From Oenanthe sinensis (Eukaryota > Streptophyta > Magnoliopsida > Apiales > Apiaceae), in contig JAPMAC010000231.1 of NCBI GenBank assembly GCA_028671895.1, positions 13,232,001-13,296,000 on the forward strand: a stretch of DNA of 64,000 nt, read 5' to 3'. The position numbers and the translations under genes were made by a program. The notes beneath the pieces are model-generated. The model made no database searches and was not told the DNA's origin. It saw nothing but the letters and a program-made list of their open reading frames with translations. Positions 1-12,600 of this stretch are shown piece after piece. Position 1 is the first letter of the stretch; each line of letters begins with the position of its first letter.

Positions 1-1
1 T

Positions 2-784
2 ATGCTACTTCAAAGACAATTTGATGAAGAGAATGAGAAAATTCTAGAAACTAGGAGGAAAGAGGATAGAAAATTATCAAGAACCAAACAAGGAGCAAAC
101 AAGAATGAAAATTCATCAAGAGTAAAGAGAAAGCTGAATGTAAATCATGAAGTAGTGGTTGATGACAAGGAGCCAAAGAAGGCAAAGACTCAAGCATCTG
201 GTAGTGGCCAATCCAAGGAGATAGAAGTGTTCCAATCAAGGGCAAACAACTACATCCCAATCAAAACTATGGGATTGATAGCTGTTAAGGGCCAAAGGAA
301 AAGAGATATAGGTCTCCTCCATGCTGAATATGAGGATGGTTCACATTCATCTTTTACCTTCACTCAAGTCATGGAACATGACTATGGAACTCTAAGGAAA
401 ATCTACACTCTTCTCAGCAGGAAATATTATCTAACCAAGGAGTTTGCATAATACATTGTGAAAAGAATGAAGGACATAAGAGAAACACCTATTCAGGAGG
501 AAATGGATAATAAAATCGAGATATGGAATCCTGAGAGGAAGAAGGTTCCCTATGAGCCTTTTTACATGATAATCTACAAGGACATGGAGGGCAAAGAGAA
601 ATGCATTGATATCTGTCAGGAGATTGACAAATTGCCCAACCTGGAGCTTAATTATCTTGTAAGCCAATTGGACTACAGAGTTGAGGATGAGAAGATACTG
701 AAAGGGTCACTATTCAGAAAGATGAAAGAAAATGAAGACAGACAAAATGAAGAATTTATGGAAAGAAGAAGGAGAAGACAATAA
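2..784 (+). pseudogene. 3' part of post-pol ORF of a Copia element, one in-frame stop
   Basis: A single reading frame runs from the window edge to the stop at 782-784, broken only by an in-frame TAA at 449-451; both halves are in the same frame. The product is highly charged and lysine/glutamate-rich at the start (an EENEKILETRRKEDRK-type stretch) and ends in a basic ERRRRRQ tail. No transmembrane segment or enzyme motif is visible. It lies just upstream of a polypurine tract and a 3' LTR, which is where the 15-kb element at 41035-56286 carries its extra ORF, and that ORF also ends in a basic tail. I therefore read it as the C-terminal part of the third (post-pol) ORF of a Sirevirus-like Copia element whose gag and pol lie outside the window. 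Function is unknown. The stop codon suggests decay. Confidence 0.6.
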
Positions 785-949
785 ATCAGATTTACTCCTA
801 ACTTTTCAGAAAACATCTGTCACTGGTACTTGAATACTTTGTCTCTAAATTGTTTTAATTATCAATTTATGATACATGCTGTATTGATAAATGTTAAGGG
901 ATTTTTATCATCATCAACTTAGATTTATGCCTATTTCTCATATTCATAA
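785..949 (+). other. Non-coding stretch between post-pol ORF and PPT
   Basis: AT-rich 3' non-coding sequence of the retroelement. No ORF or structure stands out. Confidence 0.5.
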
Positions 950-961
950 ATAGGGGGAGAT
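950..961 (+). promoter_or_regulatory. Polypurine tract of Copia element
   Basis: The purine run ATAGGGGGAGAT lies directly before an LTR starting TGTTAGG. The same AATAGGGGGAGAT tract precedes the 3' LTR of the young element at 55001-55012. It would prime plus-strand DNA synthesis. Confidence 0.8.
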
Positions 962-2177
962 TGTTAGGAATCATGTAGTGTGATGATAACAAATTACTTA
1001 GAATTAGAAATTTGATCTTAATTTTTATAACTGGTCAATGGATATATGAATTATAAATATCCATTGAATAGGAAACCATTTATTAGTTGCAGTTGTTGTT
1101 AATCAACTGATAAAATGGATTGAAACAGTTGATTCAGAGTTCTTTACTTATCAATTGATTGTAATATTTCGATGGATGTAATAATCTAGTCAACTGATGT
1201 TTGTTGGCTTCGATTGATAGCTTGTCAACGGATATGAAGAATGACTGACAAAGTGTAAATATTCTAAGTCAAAATTATCATAAATGAAGTGATCAACAGA
1301 TAAAGGAGTCAATGCATATGGATGTTGGTCAATGGATGAAAGTCAACAAAAGTCAAATCATTGGATCATCATCAACGGATAAATACATCAAAGCAATCAA
1401 CGGATATAAGAACAATCGATGGATGAGGGATCAATGGATATTCAAATATCCATTGATACATCAATGGATCAATGGATAACCTATCCATCGATGGATAAGC
1501 AAAGAAGGATCGATTGATAAGTTTCACAACAATTATCAGTTGATCAAGGTTTCTCAAAATAGTTAAAGACAAATGAAATGGAATCTTTGCAGAAGTCTGA
1601 ATCAATGGAAGACAGTTTTTATCAGAACTGAGAAGCCTTTCAAGAAACACAGTCTTCAAGGATAAGAACAAGACAAAGACTTTTCCAGAACAAGGCAAAG
1701 GCCCAGGAAGACTGTGAAAGAAGCTACATTTTATTTTAGTGAAAACATTGTAAAATATATTTTGTATCTTTATCAGTTGATGGAAAATAGAAGTAGAAAA
1801 TGTACTGTTATATATAGTTTAGCAGTTCATTGTAGCAAAGTGTAGAAGTTGAAAAAAAGAACCCTAGAAAAGTACAATAAGAAATAGAAAATATTTGTAA
1901 TGCTTTTCTTTGTTCAATTTACATTTTGTAAGCAGCTTGGTTTTAAGACCAAGGTTTTTTGAAAACAAAATATTCACTAGTGGAAAACCAATCCACTAGT
2001 AATTTTTAAGATTTGTTTCAAGTATTTAGTCTAATTTCTTTAGATCCTCTTTCTCAGTTTCAATATTTCAAACACTCAAACACTTTTGTACACAAACTTG
2101 TTAATCCGCAAGATTTTGATAAAATTCTTAAGTTTGTATTCAACCCCCTTTACAAACTTGTACTAAGGGAAATAACA
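962..2177 (+). repeat. 3' LTR of Copia element (LTR1)
   Basis: It starts TGTTAGGAATC immediately after the polypurine tract and ends AAATAACA at 2177, giving about 1216 bp with TG...CA termini. It has a TATATATAG box at about 1809-1816 and a pyrimidine-rich end (TATTCAACCCCCTTTAC) like the other Copia LTRs here. The U3 part (about 1080-1550) is packed with variants of ATCAATGGAT / TCAATCGATTGAT, many palindromic around ATCGAT. The 5' LTR lies outside the window, so age and target duplication cannot be measured. Confidence 0.8.
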
Positions 2178-2715
2178 GTCATCGATTGATGTATGTCTTA
2201 GACTGTCAAATTGTAAATGTTTGAAGGCAGGAAAAATATAAAAGTGAAAGATGATCCATTGATATTAAAGAATCAATGGATGAAGGATTGATTGATATCA
2301 AGTCAAGTCAAAGATTGAAGACCATCAACTGATAAAAAGACTCATCGATTGATATATCGATTGATAAAATCTATCAATCGATAAGTCAATTGTTATTATC
2401 AATCGATGGATATCAAGATCAATTGAAGAAAGACATCGGTTGATGGATACAAGAAAGAATCAATTGATATGCTTAGCATCAAATTGTCAATTGATAGGGA
2501 CAACACAAAAGACAAAATGTCAGGAATATTCAAACAAAAGTACAGCTATGGAAGACAGTTTACATTGACTGTGAAGACTCAAATTGAAGTTGTTTTTCCT
2601 TGATTGAAGAACTTTCCTAAAATGGAAAAAGACATAAAGGAAAGATAGTTTAATAACATTTCTAGAATAGATAATTTTGTTTTACTCTATTCTTGATATT
2701 ATAAACACTATTCTA

Positions 2716-2812
<97 letters not shown>

Positions 2813-3161
2813 AGTGGTAACATTGTTAGAATTGTCTGAGTTAGAATATTTAATTAGAATCAATTGTTTAAGCTAAAAGCACTTGAAAGAACATTTGATT
2901 CAATTCTAATTTTGTAAAAGCAGCTAGATTTTTCAACTTAGGATATTTGAGCAATTAATTCAGCGGTGGATCAAACAACCCACCAGTAATTTTTAATATC
3001 TGTGTTCATAGTTTTAATTTCATTATTTTATCAATTTTAAATATATTTCTTTTCAAACACTAAATCTTAGAAAAACAAATACAAAACTTGAAAAATGTTT
3101 GTATTTGTATTCAACCCCCTCTTCTACAAATACATTGTCATTGTTTGAGGGACAAATAACA
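2178..3161 (+). repeat. Truncated, related older LTR (LTR2)
   Basis: This begins in mid-LTR. Its GACTGTCAAATTGTAAATG start aligns with GACTGACAAAGTGTAAAT inside LTR1 at about 1230. It continues with the same CAATCGATTGAT motif array and ends with the same terminus (GTTTGTATTCAACCCCCT ... AAATAACA) at 3161. The simplest reading is that the element ending in LTR1 inserted into this older LTR. The missing front half should lie upstream of the window. Confidence 0.65.
2716..2810. repeat. (TA)n(TG)n microsatellite in LTR2
   Basis: About 95 bp of alternating TA with a central TG run. It sits where LTR1 has its TATA region. Confidence 0.95.
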
Positions 3162-3627
3162 AAAACACTTTAAAGATAAAAGATGTATTTTTTTGGTTAA
3201 ATTATTTTATTTGATAAAATTAGTATTATCATTCACATGCATATACAATTTATAAATTTTATTTTTATTTTTATATCTTTAATATCCCATAAATTATTCA
3301 AAAACAATAAAATTATCTAATTATTATTAACTCAAAATTTTCATTTTTCATTTTTTACCGTAAATAATTTTAAATCATAATAAATTTTTTAAGTTTACTC
3401 GCTCGGGCACTAACTTACTTTTTTAAGTTATATTTAGAAATGAAGGGTTAACACATATGGTTTGAATTATATTTTCCATCGTGTCGAAGAAGTTTGAGAA
3501 AAATATACACATATTTATTTACCCCTGTAGTATATATATTACAAATACATACAATTACAAAGAGAAAGAAGAATAGTGAAAAAGGGCGGGGCATTTTAGA
3601 GCAGCAAAGCAATTAGGCATTGGAGTG
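3162..3627 (+). promoter_or_regulatory. KU70 promoter and 5' UTR region
   Basis: AT-rich sequence between the LTR remnant and the KU70 ATG. A TATA-like TATATATATT lies at 3531-3540, about 90 bp before the ATG. A GGGCGGGGC stretch at 3584-3592 is the only GC-rich patch and probably lies in the 5' UTR. The transcription start cannot be fixed from sequence alone. Confidence 0.45.
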
Positions 3628-6600
3628 ATGGAATTAGATCCAGATGAGGTGTTTGCAGATGATGAAGATGACCTTGATAGTGCTTTCTATCAGGCATGTA
3701 TATGTATGTATGTATGTATACGTTTTTTTTTGCTTCTTATTTTAATTTCTTGGTTTTATTATGAAATGAATTAATGGGTTTTAGGAAAAAGAAGCAACAA
3801 AAGAACTGGTTGTTTATTTGGTGGATGCTTCTCCCAAAATGTTCAACACTACTTGTAAAGGGGTTAGTTATTTTCTGCTTCTTTTAGTGTATGTGTATTT
3901 TATGTGTATCAATCAATGTATATAGTACAAGGTAGGTGTATGGGGCGATAGTTAAGTGTTTGATGTGCTATATGTTAGGTAATGGTAATGGTAATGGTAA
4001 TAGTTAGGTTAACACTTCTAAGCCTCGAAACTAGTTGTTATCCGGAAATGAAGATAAGGATAAAAATGCCCGAGCCAAAATCTGCCTTGAAATTTAACTT
4101 GAGTTCTTTTTCACTTGTGTTGCAAGTAGGTTTGAGTTCAAAGTCTTTTATATCGACTTCAACCAGTCTTAATGTAGCCTACTTTAAACGCATTTAATTA
4201 ATTAATTTATTTTTAATGATTAGTTTAGGCCCTACTCCAGTTTATTATATTTAATGGCTAGCAAGAGATCCTAATTATTTATTGATTTAGGCTCCTCTTG
4301 CTTAAGCTTGTGTTGTTCAACTAAATACTATAAAATCATGCGACTTGTGAATATTGATTTGAGCTCGGGCATGAACATGGAAAGCTGTTCACTTAGTTGT
4401 ATAGGCCAACTCACTTTGGTAAGCTCAGTATAGACTCATTTAACAAATGAGACAAGCTTCAGTTCAAACTTTTTTGAAGAATGGGACTTAGCTAGGGTTA
4501 TATCCCTCCTTATACTTACTAAGAAGTTATAATATTACTTGGCGGACAAGCACTATATCTAAAGTAGCGATGTAATGGTACAAATTTAATTCAAGAGAAT
4601 TATATCACTCATAACCACCTACCTGCAGTAACATTTTAGCCATCAGTGTTATCAACGGAAGTATAAATTTTTTCTGGTTCTCTTTTTTATTTGTCAGTTG
4701 ATGAGAACTGTCATTCAACATGATATGCGTTTTTACCTAGTCTGGATATAAATTGATTAGTTTGCTTCCTTTGTCTATGTTTTCAGGATAATGGAGATGA
4801 TGCAACCCATTTTCATGTTGCTGTGAGTTGTATTGCGCAGTCTTTAAAAACTCAAATTATCAACAGGTCTTATGATGAAATTGCTATATGCTTCTTCAAT
4901 ACTGTAAGAACTCTAATCTACTATAACTAAGACATTATATACCTCTAAATTCTATACTTACGGTTAATTAAGTTTCCAGTTTAAATTCTTCTGTATTATG
5001 AAATATGAATTTTGACATTAGTGACTGTTATAATGTAATGCTTTTTTTTATTGTCAGTGATTTTATTCGTATGTCCATGTTATCTGTATTGCTGGATGTG
5101 AAGTACTTATAGTGTTTACATGAGAAGAAAATTTATTCTGTGAACAAAACTTGCTCTGTGATTTTTGTAACATTTAAATATTGAAAAACCAATAACAATT
5201 TGGACATCTTTTTTGTTGATCAATTTGAACTTTAGTAGTCACTTGATTATTTACTCTGTCATCTTCCTAAGTTGCAAGTTAGACTTTGAAGTATATATCT
5301 GCTTTTTCATGTTCTAATTTTGGCTGACAACAGAGTATTATGTATTCCCTTAATTTTAGCTTTACTTTTTCTTCATTTCAATTGCTACAGATATTAATGT
5401 TATCTAATTGCGTGATGATTTACGTAAGAACTAACTTAAAACCTAGAACTAATTTTTTCTTTTGTGTAAGATGTAACTATTTTTTTTAATAAGGTCAGTA
5501 ACAAGAAATTACAATAATTATTCACACGTTTGTCTCTACCAAGAGAATACTCAACCTCATGTTACTAATGGTGAAGTCTATCCACTAGCCTATATTTTTT
5601 TGTGATTGTTTAGGATGTATTTGAACTATTTATGTTGTTTACTCGGTTTGTGTTTCATTTCTATTACTCTGCAGAAAGAGAAGAAGAATATCCAAGATCT
5701 AAATAGTGTATATGTATTTAATGTTGCTGATCGTGAGAGCTTAGACAGGCCAACAGCGAGGTTTATTAAAGAATTTGATTGCATGGAAGGTGATGTTTCA
5801 CTGTCATCTTATCTATTTTGTTATTACTAGTGGTAATATCTGCATAGCACTTTGGAACTCCTAAGCCATTAGACTGTTTATATTTTGTGTAAGTATATAA
5901 CATTCATCAATAATCTCTTCTAAACTTCTTTCAGCAAGTGATATTGACCCAAAACCAGGTAAATCAAGTGCTTGTGCACCGGTCAAATCTCCTACACTCT
6001 ATCATCCATTTGATACCACTAGGCCACTCCTTGGGGCTCTGAATTTGTTTTCTACTTAATATCTTACATGAAAATTTGATGTGGCAGTTTCTTCTAATTC
6101 ATGGTTTGTTTTTGATGAAATAGACTTGTTGAATGGGAATTTGACCTGATTCCAGATTTTTTATACATGCAGAATCATTTATCAAACAAATTGGGAGTCA
6201 GTATGGTATCTTGTCCGGGTCTAGGAATAATTCTCTTTACAATGCTCTTTGGGTTGCTCAGGCACTTCTGCGTAAAGGGTAATTTACTGCTTCTCATGTA
6301 TCCGTGCGTAATCGAATGTCAAATATTTACTGATACACTAAAACTGTTAATTGAAATAATATATCAGGTCTGCAAAAACAGCTGATAAACGAATCCTCTT
6401 GTTTACAAATGATGATGATCCATTTGGAAGTATCAATGGAATAACAAAGAAAGATATGATGAGAACTACGTTGCAGCGAGCTAAAGTAACTACTGTTTTT
6501 TGTACCTTCCATTTAAGTCATGTAATGAGGATTTTCGATTACACCATTGTTGAATACTTTTCAGGATGCTCAAGAACTTGGCATCTCAATTGAACTTCTC

Positions 6601-9600
6601 CCCTTAAGTAGGCCAAATGCAGAGTTTGATGTGTCTCACTTTTATGCTGTAAGTTAGGAACCTCAGCTGTTCTTCTTGTAGTCTGTACATGGGACTTTTT
6701 GTGTGAGCATCTTTTATTCACAATTTTGTCAATCTGCCTTGAACAGGAATTACTTGGACTCGAGGACGAGGATCTTATTCAGTTTATGCCCTCAGCAGTG
6801 ATGAGGTATAACTGGGTCCAGCTTATTTTTCCCACATACTTTCGTTTACCGTGAATAGTAATTCTTGGACTATTGGACGATTTTCTTTATTTCATACTAA
6901 ATTGAATTCCCAACTTGTATCATAGACAATGCATATAGGGAGATGTTTTCATTGAATAGTCACCCTCAAACTAAAAAGGGATGAAGAATATTCTAGCAGA
7001 CTATTTAAAGGGTCACTGCTTGATGAAGTAAAAACAACAATTAAATTGTGCCTGATTGTAATCCTTGTGAACAAATATAGCAAAAAGACATTTTTTAAAG
7101 TTGTTGTATGCTGTATTATGTACCATCTGCTTGAAGAATTTGGAGAATAAACTAACTTTGCAAGCTTGGTAGGTTTCTCTATTGCGTGATAAGACCTTGC
7201 AGGGCTTGCATCCCTCTGACTTCCATAAGTCAGATTTCAAAATCTAACCGCAAAATTCACCAATGTCCCTTTAATTTAAACAGACGACTACATATGAACT
7301 CTGAATATAAAGTACTCTTAATAGTTGAAATTGTAATATTTTTAGTAAAATCAAGTGCTTTCCATCACTTAAAGCTGACTTATATGGTGTAGTACTAGGA
7401 ATGCAGTTGTATTTCAATTCCGGAAGTTTGAAATGTAATGTTAGATGCATGTTTGTCACGTTAAAAGTATATTTGAAAATGTTGAATGTTTTGTATACGT
7501 ACCATTCCAGGTTAGCAAAATTCGAACCAAGTAATAGTAGTTATCGCCAATACTGGAAAAGTCTCTTAGTTTCCTGCTTTATGAACCTCAGATGGAGTGC
7601 AATTATGACCTGCTAGAATATGCAAGTTAACCCAAATCTGTGTGGTTCACTTGAACACCATGTAAAAATATAATTCTCAATTGAAGTTAACTGTATAGCA
7701 TCATGAACTCTCTGAACTTTGAATGTGATTGTAACATATATGTGCTATTGAATACATGATATTGTGCTCCCTATTTCCAATATAAATGACCCTTTAGTTT
7801 TGATATATACTCCCCCCCCCCTTCCTGTGCCCAACTATTAATGTAATGATGCCTCTATCTTTAATGATTCAATGTACATATATACTATTTAAACCCAGTC
7901 TCAATAATCAATATATATTTCCCTCTATATCCAATACTGATCATCCAATAATAATATTACATGGTACATCATCTTCCTAATCCTCTTACTTTAACATTAT
8001 TGTAATATTTATTTATATATACCTATATTGCGTAAACCTCTTTTTTAATGACCTGTACCGGTGTTTTTGATGTCTAGTGTTTCAGTAAGTTATTCTCTTG
8101 AAAAACATTTCTACAAAAAATTGATGGGGAAAATTTTACTTTTATTGGATGATTCTCTGTATGAGTTGTAAAATGAGAGCAGAATTCATTTTCTTAAATC
8201 TTTGGACAGAATGTGGTTATGACATTCTTTTTTGGACATGCATAGTAATATGTTTCGTTTCAATATTTGCATATTTATTGTTAGTTTATCAAACACATGA
8301 CCAGAAAGTTTATGGTGTATAATGCAAGTAAAATAGGGGAGTAATGGATTCTTTTAATGATAATACTTAATAGTATCTAACATGTCAGTGTGCACAGGGT
8401 TGATGTAATTTGTAATTTGAGTTTGTTTTGGGGAGTTGGATGGAGTTTTATCTTTTTCGTGTGGAATTGTGATTTGTTAGCAAGGTATTCTTTCAAGTAA
8501 ATCTTTCTGCAGAAGCAGATGAAGTATTTTCTTCGATAATTATAAGTAGTCATCCCAGTTCCCACATAATAAAGAGGGATGTGCCTATTGATGTTTGAGA
8601 GTTATCTTTGTTGGTGATCGCAGTTGGTATCCCCTCCCCATATTATGTAGCTATTAAATTAGCCTACACGCTAATCCAGGAATCACAGGTTCCTGTGATT
8701 TATTTGCTCTAGTCAAGGCTTATCGTTTGTTGCTTAGTTATTATCAATTATCTTTCATTCCAGAAATTGTTCTCACCCTAGTTCGACACGTGTTTTAGAA
8801 TACTTGTCTATTAATCATAGCTTTTCAGAACTATATTTTTTTCTGTGAGTTTCAGTGTACTAGCGTTTGATGGAGAAGAATTAGTTGCTATGCACTTAGC
8901 AAAATAACTCCTCTTTACTGCCAGGTTCGATGATTTGAAAAATCAACTGAGGAAGCGCATGTTTAAGAAACGTAAAGTCCGAAGGATCACATTTACAATT
9001 GCTAATGCCTTATCCATTGAACTCAATACATATGCTTTAATCCGTCCAACTGTTCCAGGTACTTGTTGCTTTTACTATACTCTCCACTCACGGACGGCTT
9101 AATATATTTTTGTTGCGCCAGAATATTGTCTTACAAAGCAAAGCGTGGAGCTAATAATTTATATTTGTTCACAGGGCAAATTACCTGGCTTGATTCTGTT
9201 ACTAATCTTCCCTTAAAGGTACTAAAAAAACAATTTTTTTAAATATTCCTTCACATGTCTACCTGAAAGTAGTCTCAATAGGATAATCATCTCTAAAATA
9301 GGTTACTCTTCTCTTATGTTTTATTTTTTTTGGATTTCACTTTAAGCTTTTTATAGTTATCATAACATGCCATATGAGAACTTATAGTCGGTTGTTTCAT
9401 GGTAGTTTGAAGCATAAACTCCTTCATAGGAAATTTTTTTACATAATTTTTACTGGAATGTGTAAAATGGTGCAAACACCCGTGGCCAATTCTCAAACGT
9501 TACTTTGATGCTCTTTAGTGCACACACTTGAAATGTTTAGATAGAGAATTGCTATTCAGTAGGAAGTTTCAAACATTTTAGACTTTATAAGCAGACTCAA

Positions 9601-12600
9601 AATGGGTCACATATGATTATGCTTGTGGTTATCCACACATTTAAATGAATTATTAGACATAAAGATGGTTATATATTACTATACTGGAATGACATTGTCT
9701 GTGTACACTGTAGAGTGCCCTTCAGCAGTTGAGACTTCAGCATATAAGTTATCACTTGGAGATCTAATAGTTATCATGACAACTGTAGAGTCTAATGGAC
9801 ATGTTTCCCTTGTGTCATATTGCAGACTGAAAGATCATTTGTTTGTACTGATACTGGAACATTACTGCAAGAGCCTCCAAAGCGTAGTCAATCTTACAAG
9901 AAGTGAGTGATCATGTTGTTTTGAATCAAATTTGTTAGTCATCATCATGCCATCATATATTTTTCTTCTTCTCTGACAATGTTATTAGATGCTTAGTCAT
10001 TAATTTTAGAATTTGATGTGACCCTTCAGATATAGATGGTATCCAATTCTTAATAGTCTATATCGTGACACTAGTGCACATGTTTGAAGGTTCTATGTTC
10101 ATTGGGTATGTCCCACTCAGGATCCTGATTGAAATTAATATTGCTTATCATTAGAGTTCTATAGCTGGGGTGTTTGTGTGTTTAAAATTCAGATTTGTCT
10201 GTTGATAATGATATACGTAAATGTTTTAGTCCACAAGACTATAGAATCCTTTATGGCTGAAATTATGTTGGATGATATAAAGAAAATATATATCACTTGC
10301 TGTATTGTGTTAAATGGTTCTCTATTGTTTCTGTGCTTACTTTCATGTGACTTAAAATGGTGAATAACTCCTAGAAGTATATGCAATGTGCTCCATCTAT
10401 TTTTTTATCATTTTCCAAATTTGATGTGTTCGTAGATGGACCTAAAATAATTAATACATATCTGATGACAGTCTAATCCAAGCGTAATGGGTGTATCTTC
10501 TAGTTTTGATTTATTCCTCCCCTTATTTATCTTTTTATTTTAACCTGTGGCATTTATTACAAGTAGGAAGAATAAAGCATAAACCATTAGATATGGAAAT
10601 GCCTCGTTCAACACTAGTTATCTTTCTCATTTCCAATATTTTGAATTCTAATATGATCGGAATGCTTTCTTACATATGGAATTTAAGTGATGATTTGGAT
10701 TTCTGTGTTCACATGTCAGTGAGGAAATTAAATTTTCTTCATACGAGCTTTCAGAAATCAAGCGGGTCTCTACTGGCCATCTTCGTCTTCTAGGTTTCAA
10801 GCCTTTGAGTTGCTTAAAGGATTATCACAATCTGAGGCCATCAACATTTCTTTTTCCTAGTGATGAGGTTTTTACTACTCACCCACTATGTGCTTGTTTA
10901 CTTCTATAAATCTTAAATTATTGTCCATGGTTGGTCCATTTTGTTTGAAGGTTATGTTATGAGTCCGCTAGTAGGATCTCATCACAGGTCTGTGACTGGG
11001 AAAATCCTCTTGATTTCCCTTATCTTTCCTGTTCTTCGATGAATCTATTCTTGAACCTGGAATGGTGATTTGTGAAGAGATCACCCATCACCGGCTCTCC
11101 TTTGATATTTTATTTGTGTAAAATCTCAATAATTCTTATTCCTCAATGTTCCTTCCTTTAAATAGGATTACATAGGATAAAAGTCCTTATTTTATAAAAC
11201 TACAATACTTCCAAAGAAATAAGATACTACTTCCTAAATAATAGTAATTAAGAATATTATTGTCTAAAATTTAGCTACTAAAAGATCTGGTACTATTTCC
11301 TTTTATATTGCTTGCCAATAAAAGCATCCCTAACAGGTTACTTATAGTCACTCTTTGGTGTGATAGCACATCTTTATCTGCGGTTTCTGATAAATTTTGC
11401 TGGGCCACTCAAGAGCTCATTTACGCTAACCTCTATCAGCTTGAGCTCTCTTAGGGACCGAGTTTGGCCAATCTTTTTGGCCTGTTTAAGTTTTCAAGAC
11501 TAGTCAATCTTCTTTTTTGTTAGTACATGTACTTTCTTTGTGTTTAGTTAGTTCATGAACCTTTTGCACATGCTTATATAAATTTAAATACTAGAACTGC
11601 ACAGTCTTCGTAGGAATATTGCTATTTGTTGTTTAACCCATGAACTGGGTCAGTTCGGAATTGAATATGTATTTAAATTTATTAGACCTGGGGTTAAATA
11701 TTTGGATTCAAAAGAGTTTAAGAAGCTAGACTCAGTTATGCTCACTGTTTTCGGTTTGTTTCATCTTGGCTCGTGGAAAAGAAGCATGAGTTTTTGAAAA
11801 ATAATTTCTTGTTCATGACAAGCTCGGTTCAGTTGCAGTTAAACCCCTCATTTTTATTCATGCTGAGAATGCATATGCTAGCTTAGCCCGAAGGTTCTAG
11901 TATCCCATGGATCAAATTTTTTATTCTAACCGAAGTTCTAATTTGATCCTGACCCTATATATATGTGTTTCTGTATTATAGATAAGAGACAAATGCTAGT
12001 CACTTAATCTAATGTAGTTGCATGCTTCTGGCTTCAAACTAGAATCATTACTATGTACTTGCATTGTGATGCGAACTCTTACTGCAGTTTAACTATAATA
12101 TGTGTTTTGTAGCAGAACAAATAAAAATGGGCTGTTGACTAAAAACACATAATGAGTTATTGATTATACAAACATGTATACCAGATATTGGTTTAATTTC
12201 TTAGTCTGACCAAAGTTTTAATTTGATCTTGATCCTGTAAATATGTGTGTATTACAGATTAGAGACAAGTGCTACTGACTTCATCTAATGTATTTAGATG
12301 ATTCTCGCTTCAAAGTAGAATACTGGAATCATTTCTATGTTAATTTTGTTTTAACTACAAAATTTGTGCAGGAAGTGGCCGGAAGCACATGTGTCTTTAT
12401 TGCTCTCCACAAGTCTATGTTAAAGCTCAAGCGGTTAGTATAAAACATGTCTGCATATAGCATGTGCAGTATTCTCTGGGTTGGTTGATTTTTTTACACA
12501 TTAAACAAAATTTGGTTTCACTTGTACTACATGAGAATCTTTTGTATCTGAACTTCAAATTTCATTTGCTAATATATATATACACCCACGTGTCTTTTTT

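Noticed and set aside
9623..9910. 95-aa ORF before KU70 exon 12
   Set aside because: It reads from intron 11 into exon 12 in a different frame from KU70 and has no homology that I recognise.
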